From positions 26,649,514-26,713,513 of the forward strand of contig CP154955.1 in the NCBI GenBank assembly GCA_039621445.1: 64,000 nucleotides of DNA, read 5' to 3'. Position numbers and translations under genes: made by a program. Positions 33,675 to 43,969 of this stretch are shown one piece after another; the stretch's first letter is position 1; the number at the start of each line of letters is the position of its first letter. This DNA comes from Euglena gracilis (Eukaryota > Euglenida > Euglenophyceae > Euglenales). Below the pieces are notes generated by a model. That model did not search any database. It worked only from the letters and a program-made list of their open reading frames with translations, and was not told the origin of the DNA.

Positions 33675-35296
33675 CAGGTTTTTTTTAAAGACTGGGGGGT
33701 CCCCCCCACCCACCCATGCCCCGAGGGGCCCGCCGGGGGACCCACTCAATTTCCCCCAAAATGGCCAAAAATCCAGGGGGCAGAAAATATGCACCGTGCA
33801 GTTTTGCCGTTTTTTTTTTGTTGCAATTTTCACGTTTTGGGTTTTTGCAGCTTTTTTGCAGTTTTTTTGCAGTTTTTTTTTTGCAATTTTTTCCTGAAAA
33901 AAACTGCACACGTGCAGTTTTTTGAAGTTTTTTTTTTGATCCAGCTTTGAAGAAACCTAAGATGTTTATTTTTTGGTGCTTGTTGTTTTGGTGACAAGTC
34001 CACAATTACTCCCCAACCAAAATTGCTTGGAGGGGGGGTACAAGAAGAAAAACTTTGGACCCAAAAATCGACCCGTGGGGGGGGCTCCCCCAGAAACAGC
34101 AGCTGGGGGGAATCCTTAAAAAAAAACCAAAATGGAGTGTGGTGAAAATCCTGGATGTCAAGCGAAAAATTTCGGGTTGTTAAAGAAAACAAAGCGTCCT
34201 TGATTCCAGGAAGAATTTTGGGGAGTATTTGGCAGAATTGGTTCACATTCTGGACACCCACTTTCCAAACAAGTGTTTCGTCCTCATCTTGGACAACTTT
34301 CGAGCTCATCAAGCCACACTGATGGACGATTTTTTTTGTACCACGAGGACACCTCCACCCATTTTTGCCCCCTTACACCCCGATGCTGAACCCTGTCGAG
34401 CATAGCGTTTCTATCTTCAAGCATGGCACAAAACAAGAAATCATTGTATGTTTCCAAGAGCTGTGTAATACTGACAGGCTGCCTTGGGGAGAATGAAGGA
34501 CAATGTGAGTTTAACCACACCCTTAAAGGTGGCCAACGCCTTTGCGTACACCATGTCTCTCATTCTTGCTTGCCTAATTTGCGCAGACATTCACTGACGA
34601 ACAACATTTACGACTGCCATTGCCAGTTCCGTCTCCCAAAGATTAGGAGTGACCGGTTAGCAACCATCAACGCCTGGCCAACAAATTACACCGCAAATTG
34701 CTATGGGCGAATGATCGTATATGGTATTTGTGCATTTTTTCCATATTTAGAAAGGAAACTGTTTGTCATCTTTGTGGGCATGGTCGGTCAAGTTTTGGTG
34801 CAGGAAAAGTGGTGCGGCCTGGCACCCAAACACATGACTTGCATTTCAACGCATGAAAAACCATGTGCAGTGTTCCTTGTTTAATTGCTTCCATTTTTTG
34901 TCGTCATAAGCTCCAAAGCTGCGCAAAAAAAAAGTTCGGTGAATTGGGGTGTGCTCATGTGGTCGCATTTTACGTTGATTTGCATATGCACATCATTTTA
35001 GCTTGTTTATTGCTAATTTTTGTTGAAATGCAGTTTTTTTTGCAGTTTTTTGCAGTTTTTTTGCAGGTTTTTTTGCAGTTTTTTTTTTTGCAGTGCAGTT
35101 TTTGACCGGCCCCTGTGCAGTTTCTCCCCCCGCCAAAATCGCAAAAAATGCCGAAAATAGCACTTCTTTAAAAATTTTAGTGCCTTTGGCGGCGAAAAAT
35201 ATATCCCACTCCCCCTGGGAGGGGGGAGGCTCGGCCGGAATCACCCATGCTCCCCCCCGCTCCCCGGGGAGTCCACGACTAAAAAAAAAACCCCTG
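33675..35296. mobile_element. CAGG-family element carrying a broken DDE transposase fragment (1.6 kb)
   Basis: Left end CAGGTTTTTTTTAAAGACTG and right end, a run ending AAAACCCCTG, resemble the two ends of the 49295-49544 element (CAGGGG...AAGTCTGG; ACGACTAAAA...CCTG). Flanking 8-mers GCCTGATA and GCCTGAGC agree at 6 of 8. TGCAG-T-run arrays occur near both ends in the same orientation (33845-33925, 35030-35105), and an imperfect GC hairpin is at 35176-35198. It encloses a Tc1/IS630-like transposase piece (34220-34496), which may be its own or a nested insertion. Confidence 0.55.
34220..34496 (+). pseudogene. Tc1/mariner/IS630-type DDE transposase fragment, frameshifted
   Basis: The + strand reads NFGEYLAELVHILDTHFPNK then CFVLILDNFRAHQATLMDD, matching the second-Asp region of DDE_3 transposases (VLDN-x2-xH). 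After a one-base slip in a T-run (34331-34338) it continues PFLPPYTPMLNPVEHSVSIF, which matches the LPPYSPxLNPIE block holding the last catalytic acidic residue, Glu in NPVEH. The first catalytic motif is not seen; an acceptor-like AG precedes this part near 34209. The frame then runs to TGA at 34494. It is a cut-and-paste transposase remnant, inactive as it stands because of the frameshift and missing N-terminus. Confidence 0.65.
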
Positions 35297-35471
35297 GCCT
35301 GAGCCCGAAGCAACACACTGAAACTTGGCTGCGTGAGAGATTGGTGGTCAGGTGGGCAAATGTGTAAATGGACAGTGTGTGCAAACACGTACACCAACCG
35401 GTTCTGTAACTGTGAAAAAAAAAAACCATGTGTGCCAGCCAAAATTGCTGTGTTTGCAGAATTGCACAAAT

Positions 35472-35535
35472 GGTTGGTTTGTGCAAATGCGAAAGCAGAT
35501 TTTTGTGCTGGTTTGTGCATTTGCGCAAACCAACC
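35472..35535. repeat. Hairpin of the GGTTTGYGCAAATGC family
   Basis: Left arm GGTTGGTTTGTGCAAATGCG and right arm TGCATTTGCGCAAACCAACC pair with about two mismatches around a T-rich loop. Shares the TTTGCGCAAA core with 4800-4831. Confidence 0.7.
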
Positions 35536-35739
35536 TCTTTCGCAACTTATTACACATTCGATCTAGAAGGTGTTGCACCACTGCAGTTTGGAAATCCTTA
35601 AGTGCGAGGTATTATATAGAACTTAAATACAACCAAAAGATCAGCCTGCAGGCATGAATTTGGGCATTGGCAATTGCAACTGTGAAAAACCATTTCAGAA
35701 GCCCTGAAAAATCAAAATAAACGACATTTTCAGATTTTA

Positions 35740-36296
35740 TCTTGCAAAAAAACTGAGCGTGTGCGGTACATGCCTATCGAGTTCCACCTGGGGAATGCCC
35801 CGCAGGTCTGGACCAACCATCCACAGATGAATTTTTTCGTCTGGCCAGCCACACTGCCTGTATATATTGGGAGAAACTCCAATTGTTCGTTGTGGAAGGG
35901 GCAGGAGCAACCAAAAGACCAATTCCCGATGGATGGATTCGGGCCTGGGCACCACCATGTTTCAGATACGAAACGCCAGAAACCTGGCTGGTGGATCGCC
36001 CTGCACCTGCAACACCTCTCCAAATGGTCCTGGTGAAGACCCCCAAGACCTCCGCTATGATTACTGGCGGTTGGAAAAGCTGCAATGCCAAAACGGCATT
36101 TCAGGGTCTCATTGAAAGTAAATGCCTTCGTTGGACTCTCCCGCCTGTGGTTCAATGCATTTGCAGCAGAAACTGCTAAACAGCCCTGGGTGGATGCACT
36201 CACGACCCCCCCCCCCAAAGAGGCCCTTCGGGTGGATGCACCCAGACCTCAAAAAGCAACCATTGTGCGGATGGAAACCACCTGCACGAGGTAAAT
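35740..36296 (+). pseudogene. Frameshifted coding block (unknown)
   Basis: Three successive + frames carry protein-like sequence: RYMPIEFHLGNAPQVWTNHP (35761 on), PIPDGWIRAWAPPCFRYETP and AMITGGWKSCNAKTAFQGL (35900-36115), then NAFVGLSRLWFNAFAAETA and PWVDALTTPPPKEALRVDA (36133-36296). The shifts occur without splice-like sites, suggesting one dead gene. The antisense frame 35730-36218 is open but less convincing. No family assigned. Confidence 0.35.
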
Positions 36297-36784
36297 GCCT
36301 CTTATCACATTGTGAACGAGTTGCTGCTGTTAAGACCTGGTGGCCAGTAAGCACTGGCAAGCCGCCAAATGAAACACAGCATACAGCGCACGGACGACAT
36401 AATAATAGGCCAAAATAAGCACTTTTAAGCCTAAGGCCCCATAAAGCTGCCAAACAGCAAAAATTCTGTTCGGCCTAAACCAGCCACCCTCTCCTCTTCA
36501 CCCCCAGTATTTTAGTCAAAAATGAGACACAATTTATTGGCTGAAAATGGATGTGCTTGCTGACTTGAAAATATCTGTGTTCAGGGGCAAACGCAATACA
36601 CTGACGTGCTTCATTTGACTTTCTCAGACTTACCTTACACCACCACCACTTTGAGCACAACGCCTCCACAATCTCCTCTCCTCCTGGCTTCAATCCTTCT
36701 CTTGTGTCAGAAATCCCTGTTGCCAAGGCTTCAAAACGAAAGGGAATTTTGGTTCGTGTCAACAATTTGTGAAAAGCAACCACT

Positions 36785-37116
36785 TTAATGGTTGATGTGC
36801 GCAGTTGCGCACACCAACCACCCAAACACACCAGCAGTGTTCAAAAGAAGGGGTCCGGCACCACAAGAATACAAAGCAATAATATCACAATTGTTGTTTG
36901 GGGAAGAGGTTCCAGATCGCAAATGAATGTCCAGCATGTTCAGCCAACTGAGTGCTCTGCCCCAGAGCATGCCCCGGAAATGCATGGCGCTGGCTGCACA
37001 CACCCGCAGTGCTGCCTCGGGCAGAGGCAAGATGGGGTGGAATGCGTTTGTTCCTGGGTTGGCACACCATATGACATGTGTTGAGTCGAGCGCCCCAAAC
37101 GAATATCCTGGGTGCT
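36785..37116 (-). pseudogene. Possible PIF/Harbinger-type (Plant_tran) transposase fragment
   Basis: The - strand reads RKHPGYSFGALDSTHVIWCA from the right, then NPGTNAFHPILPLPEAALRV, AASAMHFRGMLWGRALSW and LNMLDIHLRSG. The G-x-[ILV]-D-[GSC]-x-H-[IV]-x-W pattern resembles the first catalytic Asp motif of DDE_4/Plant_tran transposases (such as GSIDCVHVPW). The other catalytic motifs are not seen, so this is tentative. A + strand coding-like frame begins just to the right, overlapping slightly head to head. Confidence 0.3.
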
Positions 37117-37425
37117 TTCGCAGGGGGCGCTACGATTGGGCCAAAAGCGAAATCTGTAGAACCATGGCGGTTTACAATGGGGTTCTGTTTTCTCTCCTTA
37201 AACACGACAAAATTTGAAAATTTTCTGCCCTTGAGGCATGCAGGTGCGCCAGTGTTCAAATTCTCAGACGAACTCGCAGCACAGATGACTGAGGAAAAGC
37301 CAGTGACCATGCACCAAGGGAATACACAGATAAAACTGCCCCGCTTGTGGAAGACCACTGCAAGCCATACCTGTCGTGTCTGCCTACATGAGGGGCATGC
37401 ATTTGCATTATCCAATGAAGAATAG
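37081..37425 (+). CDS. Coding-like frame with a partial zinc-knuckle motif
   Basis: About 114 open codons ending TAG, with segments ATIGPKAKSVEPWRFTMGF, FKFSDELAAQMTEEKPVTM, NTQIKLPRLWKT and a C-terminal HTCRVCLHEGHAFAL. The last matches C-x2-C-x4-H of a CCHC knuckle without the fourth ligand, which may lie past the stop. Composition is convincingly protein-like; start unknown. The 207-codon antisense frame is judged spurious. Possibly part of a transposon protein; no firm assignment. Confidence 0.35.
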   Translation: MSRAPQTNILGAFAGGATIGPKAKSVEPWRFTMGFCFLSLNTTKFENFLPLRHAGAPVFKFSDELAAQMTEEKPVTMHQGNTQIKLPRLWKTTASHTCRVCLHEGHAFALSNEE

Positions 37426-37427
37426 AG

Positions 37428-37658
37428 AGCAAATTCGAGGTGACGGCGAGGCCTGGCACCAGGGTTGGCGCACCGCAGGAGGAGCTGCAGCAGGCGTTCA
37501 GCCTGCATGAGGCAGCCCTTCTTGTTCTACTGTCTGTGAATGTTATGCACACACACACCACACCATTTTACATTGTGCATGAGGGTATGTTGTCGTGCAA
37601 ACCCCCTAGGTTCAAAGTTGGATTTAGTGATGATAGCGGGTTTTTTTTTGAAAAATAA
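37428..37658 (+). CDS. Coding-like frame following the zinc-knuckle frame
   Basis: Starts two bases after the previous stop in another frame. Reads KFEVTARPGTRVGAPQEELQ, then QAFSLHEAALLVLLSVNV, and ends FSDDSGFFFEK before TAA. Could be the continuation of the 37081-37425 protein after a frameshift. Unknown function. Confidence 0.25.
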   Translation, partial: SKFEVTARPGTRVGAPQEELQQAFSLHEAALLVLLSVNVMHTHTTPFYIVHEGMLSCKPPRFKVGFSDDSGFFFEK

Positions 37659-37674
37659 AGCAGGTGCTTGAAAC

Positions 37675-37803
37675 TGGCAGGTGACTTTTTCCCGCTGCTT
37701 TTAGTTTCGCAGGTTCAAAACTGGATTTAGTGATGACGCAATCAAGGGAGCGTGCGCCAAAAAACCCGCGAAGTTAATCCTTCACAACGGGTGAGGGATT
37801 TGA
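37675..37803 (+). repeat. Direct repeat of about 140 bp, left copy (right copy 39049-39185)
   Basis: Both copies contain GCAGGTGACTTTTTCCCGCT, GATGACGCAATCAAGGGAG and CGCGAAGTTAATCCTTC. They bracket about 1.25 kb. The arrangement resembles terminal direct repeats of a miniature retroelement or the scar of a local duplication; no retroelement protein lies between. Confidence 0.8.
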
Positions 37804-38519
37804 GATCGACGAAATATGCCTCAACCAACAAATTGCAGACGAAACCAGAAGAAGACAGAAACTTTTCAACAAGAGGAACATCAAGGAAGAGTAATTTTCC
37901 TCTCATGATGCACAACCACAGAAAGAACAGAGGACTCTTGCACTCGTGATTCTGTCACCTCAAGGTCCTCCACCGAATTATGTTCAACGTGGAGTGTACC
38001 AAGGGCGTCGGGGCAAGTTGAAGGGACGGACTGCCTTTGCCTCCTCAATTTTGGATGAAATAGCTGGATGTGAATATTGATCTAAATGATCCCTTGATAA
38101 ATTATGTATATTTTCTGATTTACAATTCATAAGAATTAAAATTGGAACATATTCCCTCCATTTCGTTATGTGCATTCTCTTTTTATACAAATAAATGTCC
38201 TTGATTCACGTGTTAACACAGACAAGGCATAGATGGAAGTAATAGATACATGGCAATTGGTTGTTTTCACTATTGCAGATGTAATATTAAAAAAAAATCA
38301 ATTTCTAATAATAATACACTGGTTTCAGCACACTAATCTGTTGCGATATGTTCAAAATTAACCCAATATTTACGTTAAAATTTGGGTATTCTAATTAATG
38401 TACTCTCTTTGGCTGCCACACCCTTTTGGCCGCTACACGCCGTTGGCGGGTATACCCCTTTGGTCTTTTGTACCCCTTTAATCTTTTATTGTTATGTTCT
38501 GCTTTGCTTGCTGCTTCAG

Positions 38520-39020
38520 GAAAGGAGGGTGCTGGCCCAGCGGAAGAGGTGGTGGTGATGGAGGAGGTCATCGACCCCTGCCTCCGGGATGATGTGATCA
38601 CCCTGCCCCAACAGCGACCTGGAGAGGAGTCCTCACTTGCGCATCCCACAGCACCAACTCACCTTTTGGGTTCGTGTTGTCCACTCAAAAGTGTTTTTTT
38701 TCCAAACTCTCCTTGCCAACGGTCCTTGGCATCAGACATTGGCGGCTTTCTTTAAGGAATCATCACCTCAGGCACCATATTTGATTGGATATCAAAAGAA
38801 ACCGTTTTTGCCGCATAAAATATTTACTGGATGTTTTGGAAAGGATTTGCACACAGATCCCCGGGGGTGGGAAGCTGCGGGCACTCTGAGGCAAAAGCAA
38901 GTTTTCAGGTGCCTTTGGAGGTATATACGCAGTGTTGGATTGTATTTAAAAACTGGGAATTATGAAACATCTTTGACGATTCCAGCTTCAAACTGGGTTG
39001 CTTTTCTGCAGCAAAATTAG
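38520..39020 (+). CDS. Coding-like region with a strong splice acceptor (unknown)
   Basis: An acceptor (TTTGCTTGCTGCTTCAG, to 38519) is followed by an open frame KEGAGPAEEVVVMEEVIDP and DDVITLPQQRPGEES. From about 38637 a second frame continues through FKESSPQAPYLIGYQKKPFL, GKDLHTDPRGWEAAGTL and GNYETSLTIPASNWVAFL to TAG at 39020. The two overlap near 38640, consistent with a frameshift or an intron. Composition is protein-like in both. Family not recognised. Confidence 0.35.
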
Positions 39021-39048
39021 ATGATTGCAACCAAGGCAAGTGCTTTAA

Positions 39049-39185
39049 ATTCGCAGGTGACTTTTTCCCGCTGCTTTTAGTTCCGCAGGTTCAATATTGG
39101 ATTTGGTGATGACGCAATCAAGGGAGTGTGCACCAAAAAAATCCGCGAAGTTAATCCTTCAGATGACGCGGGTGAGGGATTTGAG
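39049..39185 (+). repeat. Direct repeat, right copy (partner 37675-37803)
   Basis: Same words as the left copy, with about 10 percent differences and an insertion GATGACG in the last third. Confidence 0.8.
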
Positions 39186-39355
39186 TGATTGTAGGTGATG
39201 GATTTCAACCATTTATTTCACATTCATTTTTCACAATGTTTGAAGGATTTCATGTTTGATGTCTGATGTCTTGTATCATGATTGATTGCCATCATTGCAG
39301 TGACGATGATGGTGTCAGGTGTCTGGTTGTCTGTTTGTGGTTCCTTTTCCTGCAG

Positions 39356-39448
39356 GTCCCATGGATAAGTTTGTCCAAAAGCCAAGAGAACTATGGGTGA
39401 ACAAGTTGCAAAAGATTGCATTGAGTCAGTCATTGAGAAAACAGCAAG
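39356..39448 (+). CDS. Candidate 93-nt exon with MDKFV motif
   Basis: Acceptor TTCCTTTTCCTGCAG and donor CAAG|GTAAAA flank a frame reading PMDKFVQKPRELWVNKLQKI then ALSQSLRKQQ. A short MDKFV-x-KP motif is common near the N-terminus of some hAT-type transposases, which would suit the CAGG elements nearby, but one such motif is weak evidence. Confidence 0.3.
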
Positions 39449-39559
39449 GTAAAAGGAACAAGAGGACCCGCCCTTGGCTGGTATGGTCATCACATAAAAA
39501 GCAAGCTGTCGTCGAAGAACTGAAGAAGAGTGGCTATCGCCACCTGCAGGTGTTCAGCC

Positions 39560-40030
39560 CCTTCTATTCCACCATACGAATACTTTTTTGCAGACCCATT
39601 TGGGTGGTGGCCCTGGACCTTCCTCCCCCCCAGGAGGGGGGTTGCCCCCCATGGGGGAAAAAAAATTGGCGCGGAAGCGCCAGATATTTTTTTGAGGGGC
39701 TTCAAAGAATACCCAAATTGCATTTTAAGTTGACTTTTTTTTTCACCAAATTGACAAAACAGATAATAAAACATTAATCTGCCAGTGAGAAGCGCCGGGG
39801 AAGAGTGAATATTTTTTTTCTACGGGGTCGCCCTTTCTGGACCCCCCTCCCCTGGGGGTCCCCTGGAGGTCGGAACCCCCCCTCCCCACCCTCCACACAA
39901 AACCAACGCTCACTTTATACCCTGTGTGGGGAGACATCCTGGCTGGGAACTGAAAAAAGCTGCTGGGTGCCCCCCCCCTTCCCAGAGCCAGAGGGGAAGG
40001 GTCACTTCCAGTTTAAGGAATCCCCTGCTC
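39560..40030. other. G/C-tract region with a hairpin, possible degraded element
   Basis: Contains CCTCCCCCCCAGGAGGGG, the hairpin TGGCGC-GGAA-GCGCCA (39667-39682) and further C-tracts to 39990. It resembles the interior of the CAGG elements, but no matching ends were found. Confidence 0.35.
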
Positions 40031-40050
40031 CATAAATCATTTGAAATGGC

Positions 40051-40263
40051 ATGGGGTTTGGAACCATCAGTGGTGATGTCGGACTCCCATCTCCAGCTGA
40101 ACAATTCCTTTTTGATTTGCTATTCCGATTAGCGGAAAACAATATGGTGTCGATGAGGTCCAAACAAAATGTTTACAAGATAATTGCTCTGTTCGCTTAC
40201 ATGGAAAAGTGTCTCACAATGTGCAAGAGGCCACTCCGTCCAAAAAAAATAAACTGCTTTTGA
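40051..40263 (+). CDS. Coding-like frame (unknown)
   Basis: Reads FGTISGDVGLPSPAEQFLFD, LLFRLAENNMVSMRSKQN and VYKIIALFAYMEKCLTMC to TGA. Protein-like, no motif. A second overlapping frame continues to 40400. Confidence 0.25.
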   Translation: MGFGTISGDVGLPSPAEQFLFDLLFRLAENNMVSMRSKQNVYKIIALFAYMEKCLTMCKRPLRPKKINCF

Positions 40264-40399
40264 AACTGATTTTGATCCGAGACAAATTAATTATCTTCTG
40301 CATCCTCCGTCCTTTTTTGGGAAAGATAATGCACATTTTTGTTTCTTCTCCTCACCATGTTAAATATTTTGCTCAATACACAGAGCTATTGATGGCGTA

Positions 40400-41925
40400 A
40401 ATGAGCGGCACACAAGCATGAGCCATTCACCACGTCAATGCAAGGTTGCTTTTTCATTTCGAATTTTTTATGGCTGCATTGCAATTCAATTTTTGATGTT
40501 GCATTTTTTGTATCATCTGCAGATCACCAGTCCGATTTTTCAGGTGTGCAAGGTTTTGCTTTCTTCTGGTTGCTTTGATGTTCAGCGTCCCACTTCAGAC
40601 CAATAACACAATGTCATGTAGTTTTGCTTTTCAGCACCATTCACCTCGCTAAATGACCCCCAAAATGGACATCGAGAGTCATATTTGGCGACTGGGGACG
40701 CGAGCTGGTCCAAGGCAAAACCCTGACATTTCCGAAATTAAAACTCTGAAGTAGGTGCAAATTGTTGAGTTTTCTGGAGTCAAAAAATTGAAGGTCAATG
40801 GGTGTTTGATTAAAATTCCCAAGGGAAGAAAAGAAGGTTCAGATTCGTTAATGACGAAGCAAAGAAGCAAAGATAAATCATGGGATGTTCCGTGCCTGTT
40901 TGGATTCTGATGCTCATGTGTACAAAATAAGGGTTCAAGTTTGTTTATGCTACTTCTACCTCTATTTGGAAATCTTCGCAACTGAAGCAGCTTCACCAGG
41001 ATGCGAAAAAATCATTCATCAAAGCATCTCGAAAATTGGCCAAAGGGTCAAACCATGATCCCTCCCCCAAAAAACAAAATTTCAGGTGATCCAGCTCAAA
41101 AAAAATGGCCTGCTCTTTGCATCAAAATACCCACAAGATACAGTTTTAAAGGTTGACAATCCTTTACACTTTCTGTTCTATTTAAACCTCATCTATCTAT
41201 CCCTCAATCTGGACCTACACCTTTACCTCTACTCTATTCAGCGCTGTGTGAGGACAAAAAATGTGACTTTGCTCAGGGCACAAAAATTCTTATTTTCTGG
41301 TGGCCTTTGCATGCTTGGATGATACACACACACGTGACATCTGTTGTATGGGTCGTCGGCTGCAGTGAATGTATGGGTGTATGGTATGACAGAAAATTTG
41401 GGTGTCACAAAATAAATGTGTGCAAATGGGATCCCCCCTAGATGAGACTTTGTGGTTTTCCAGTGATGCCGGGTGGGGGTTGAATGAATATGATTCTTGC
41501 TTTCCAAACGAACAAACAAAAAAATAAGCAGTGGCATGCTTTCTGCGTGGAAGGCTGGAAAATAGGATCTTACCCAATCACTTGATTCGGTGATATGATT
41601 TGGGCAACGTTGGTTTGTGCATGAAGCTTGGGAGGATAAAAAAAGCTTGTGTCCCATGCCTTAATATTTCCATGGCTAAAGGTGCCGCCATGCAACTTCT
41701 GCGGACAAGACGAGGACCACGAGCCAGACATTTTCACGAACTGAAACACGCAAGAAACCTACTTTAGCCAAGTGGTCACATCTTGTTACTTTTCCATCGC
41801 AGTTGTTGATATTCCCAACTGGGGGCAACTGATTTCACATCTTCGGGAGACCCAGTCAAAAAAAGCATTTTTTTTGCAAATTTTAAAAATTGAGATTTCC
41901 TAAAAATGCCCAAGAAGCTGGAAAA
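40400..41925. other. Mostly AT-rich sequence without a recognised gene
   Basis: Short weak frames only, for example 41086-41322 with a possible AATTTCAG acceptor before it. Nothing assignable. Confidence 0.3.
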
Positions 41926-41929
41926 TTTG

Positions 41930-43240
41930 TCTAAAAATTGCCAATTTTGAATTAGAATTGCGGGTAAAAAAATTGTTGTTTGGCACTGGGCACGGAGCGG
42001 TCGGGAAGAATATTTATGGTGCAAAGAACATAATTTTTGGGCTCGAAAAAAGCCAGTATTTGAGAATTTTTCAAACTTTCTCAGATTGCTTTTGGGAAGC
42101 CCCAATTCTGAAAATAAAAAATAGGGCTTTTGAGGGTTTGCCTCAAAAATGTGACAAAAATGAACGTATTTTGGCCTGAAGCACTGGAAGATTTTTTTTT
42201 TCAAGTCTGCATTTGCGGCAGCTCAGATGCATGAAAATCTCAGAAGTGGGCTCTATGACAGCCCAACGACGCACTTTCCTATACCTGGTGCAAAATGGCA
42301 GGCAGGGTAGAGAAGAAGAAGAGTTTGAATGGGTACAAATAGCATCCCTCAGGAATGGGTTGAAAAGGTGCACAATTTCAGCAGAATAATAGATAGCTCT
42401 AGCATGGGAAAGAATGTGGAAGAATGTGCCTTGGATGAGGGGTAAAAAGTACAGTATGATTGTGTATGAGGCATGAGGCATGAGGCAAGAAGAAATGAAT
42501 GGAGCATGTTTGCAAGAAAATGGGTTTGTAAATAACGGCAAAAAAGAATCACTATGAATCCACACAAGGCTTGAAGACAAAGACAAGGTTCCGCAAAAAT
42601 GTCTAAAAAAATTTGCGGCATTCAGGATGCAATTATTCAAAGCACAGCCAAAATATTGTGTGTCGAAATGCAGGGATCCACACAAAAAAAACCAAGCACA
42701 TGCATGAATGCGCGACTAAGAGGATACCGTATCAGCTACTCGTAGACCCGAAGAAGGCCTCTACCAGAAAGATCATTTCCGCAAAGCCTTCCTTTTGCGG
42801 GATAAAAGAAAAAAATAAAAGCAAAAGCATCTCGGACAAGCCATCCATCAATCAAAAGGGATCCATGATACATCCAAGTTTTTGACACAGATGTATGAAC
42901 ACAAGCCCTCTGGTGCCATCGGCATAAAGGTAATTTCAAAGCTTGGTCTGTTGCACACCCACTCCCCTGCCGTTCGGGCAATTGGATACTCCAAAAAAAA
43001 AGGTGACCTGATCACGGACAAAAAAAGGAGCATCCAGCTGCAAAGACAATGCGGGGTAGACAGACAAGCCAAGACAGTAATCGCGAGCATGTTGCTTAAC
43101 TCCAGGGGGATGGTGCTTGCAGAGATTATGCCGAAGAAAGGTGCTCTGAAAATCATCGTTCTGAGCCGTGAGGCACGTATGGTGGCAAGCCCATCTGGGA
43201 ATGGTCGGCTTGCAACTCCACAAGAAAGATGGACACTCTA
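41930..43240 (+). pseudogene. Degenerate paralogous coding block B (partner 5250-6345)
   Basis: Matches block A at nucleotide level from the shared non-coding start through AFAAAQMHENL, YDSPTTHF, IPGAKWQ, CLQENG and the KPSGAI segment. Its 3' part is longer and uninterrupted: from about 42820 to TAG at 43241 it reads FLTQMYEHKPSGAIGIKVIS, VRAIGYSKKKGDLITDKKR, QRQCGVDRQAKTVIASML and VLAEIMPKKGALKIIVLSR. So the ancestral gene encoded a basic protein of more than 130 residues at this end. Stops and frameshifts interrupt the 5' part. Family not recognised. Confidence 0.4.
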
Positions 43241-43353
43241 GCTTCCGTGATGGATGCCACAGACGTGCGGATGCTCTCTGCATTCTGTGCAAGGCCTATC
43301 CATATACATTGTCAAAATGTTTATTGCCTGATTATTGTAAAATAGTTGGCTGA
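43168..43353 (+). CDS. Short Cys-rich frame overlapping the end of block B
   Basis: Reads HVWWQAHLGMVGLQLHKKDG then CHRRADALCILCKAYPYTL and SKCLLPDYC to TGA. Several Cys (C-x2-C-x9-C) could bind zinc. May be the true continuation of the block B protein in another frame. Low confidence. Confidence 0.25.
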   Translation: MRHVWWQAHLGMVGLQLHKKDGHSSFRDGCHRRADALCILCKAYPYTLSKCLLPDYCKIVG

Positions 43354-43960
43354 CAGCATGACGTATTGGGATCATAACCACAACCATCATGATGGTGTCA
43401 TGTGGCCATGTGCCTTGAATCTGTTCAATACAAAGTCGAAACTATCATTCTCAAAATGGTGAAAGATATAAGAGTTGGAGTGGCAATCTGAGGTGCGAGC
43501 TGGCCATGGCAGCACATTGTTACATGTTATGTTTTGTTATGATGTGGTGTGATATGATAGAATGGCTCCTTGTGCAATTTCAAGAGACAAACATGTCTAT
43601 CTCTATTTCTCCGGATCGTTTGTGATGGATGGAATGTAACGCCGAAAGCGGGGCGGGTGCTGTTGTTTTGGAGCAATGCTTATGCCTTGAGAACCGTTCT
43701 GGCAATGATGGAGATGAAAATTGGTCTTTTGCATGAAAAAAAAAGCGCAATAAACTCACCCGAAAAAAAATGTAAAAGCAGCAATATTTATATTACATTG
43801 TATTATGAATGTAATTGGTATAACGTAAATGTAATTAATATAATTATAATAATTCACAAGGGTTAAAATGATTTTGTGCAACCTAGCTTTGTTTCTGGTT
43901 GCAATCTTTGTTGTCGATTTTTTTTGATATGCTGTTCGTTCACCAGTGCTTACCAAAGGG
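43354..43960. other. AT-rich stretch, no gene seen
   Basis: Includes a TAATTATAAT-type run near 43830. No coding-like frame. Confidence 0.35.
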
Positions 43961-43969
43961 TGTAGATTC

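Noticed and set aside
33685-34005. Lys-rich frames on the - strand near 33.7-34.0 and 35.0 kb
   Set aside because: Generated by T-run and TGCAG repeats.
36885-37508. 207-codon - strand frame
   Set aside because: Overlaps the + strand zinc-knuckle frame and a better - strand frame in another phase; no motif.
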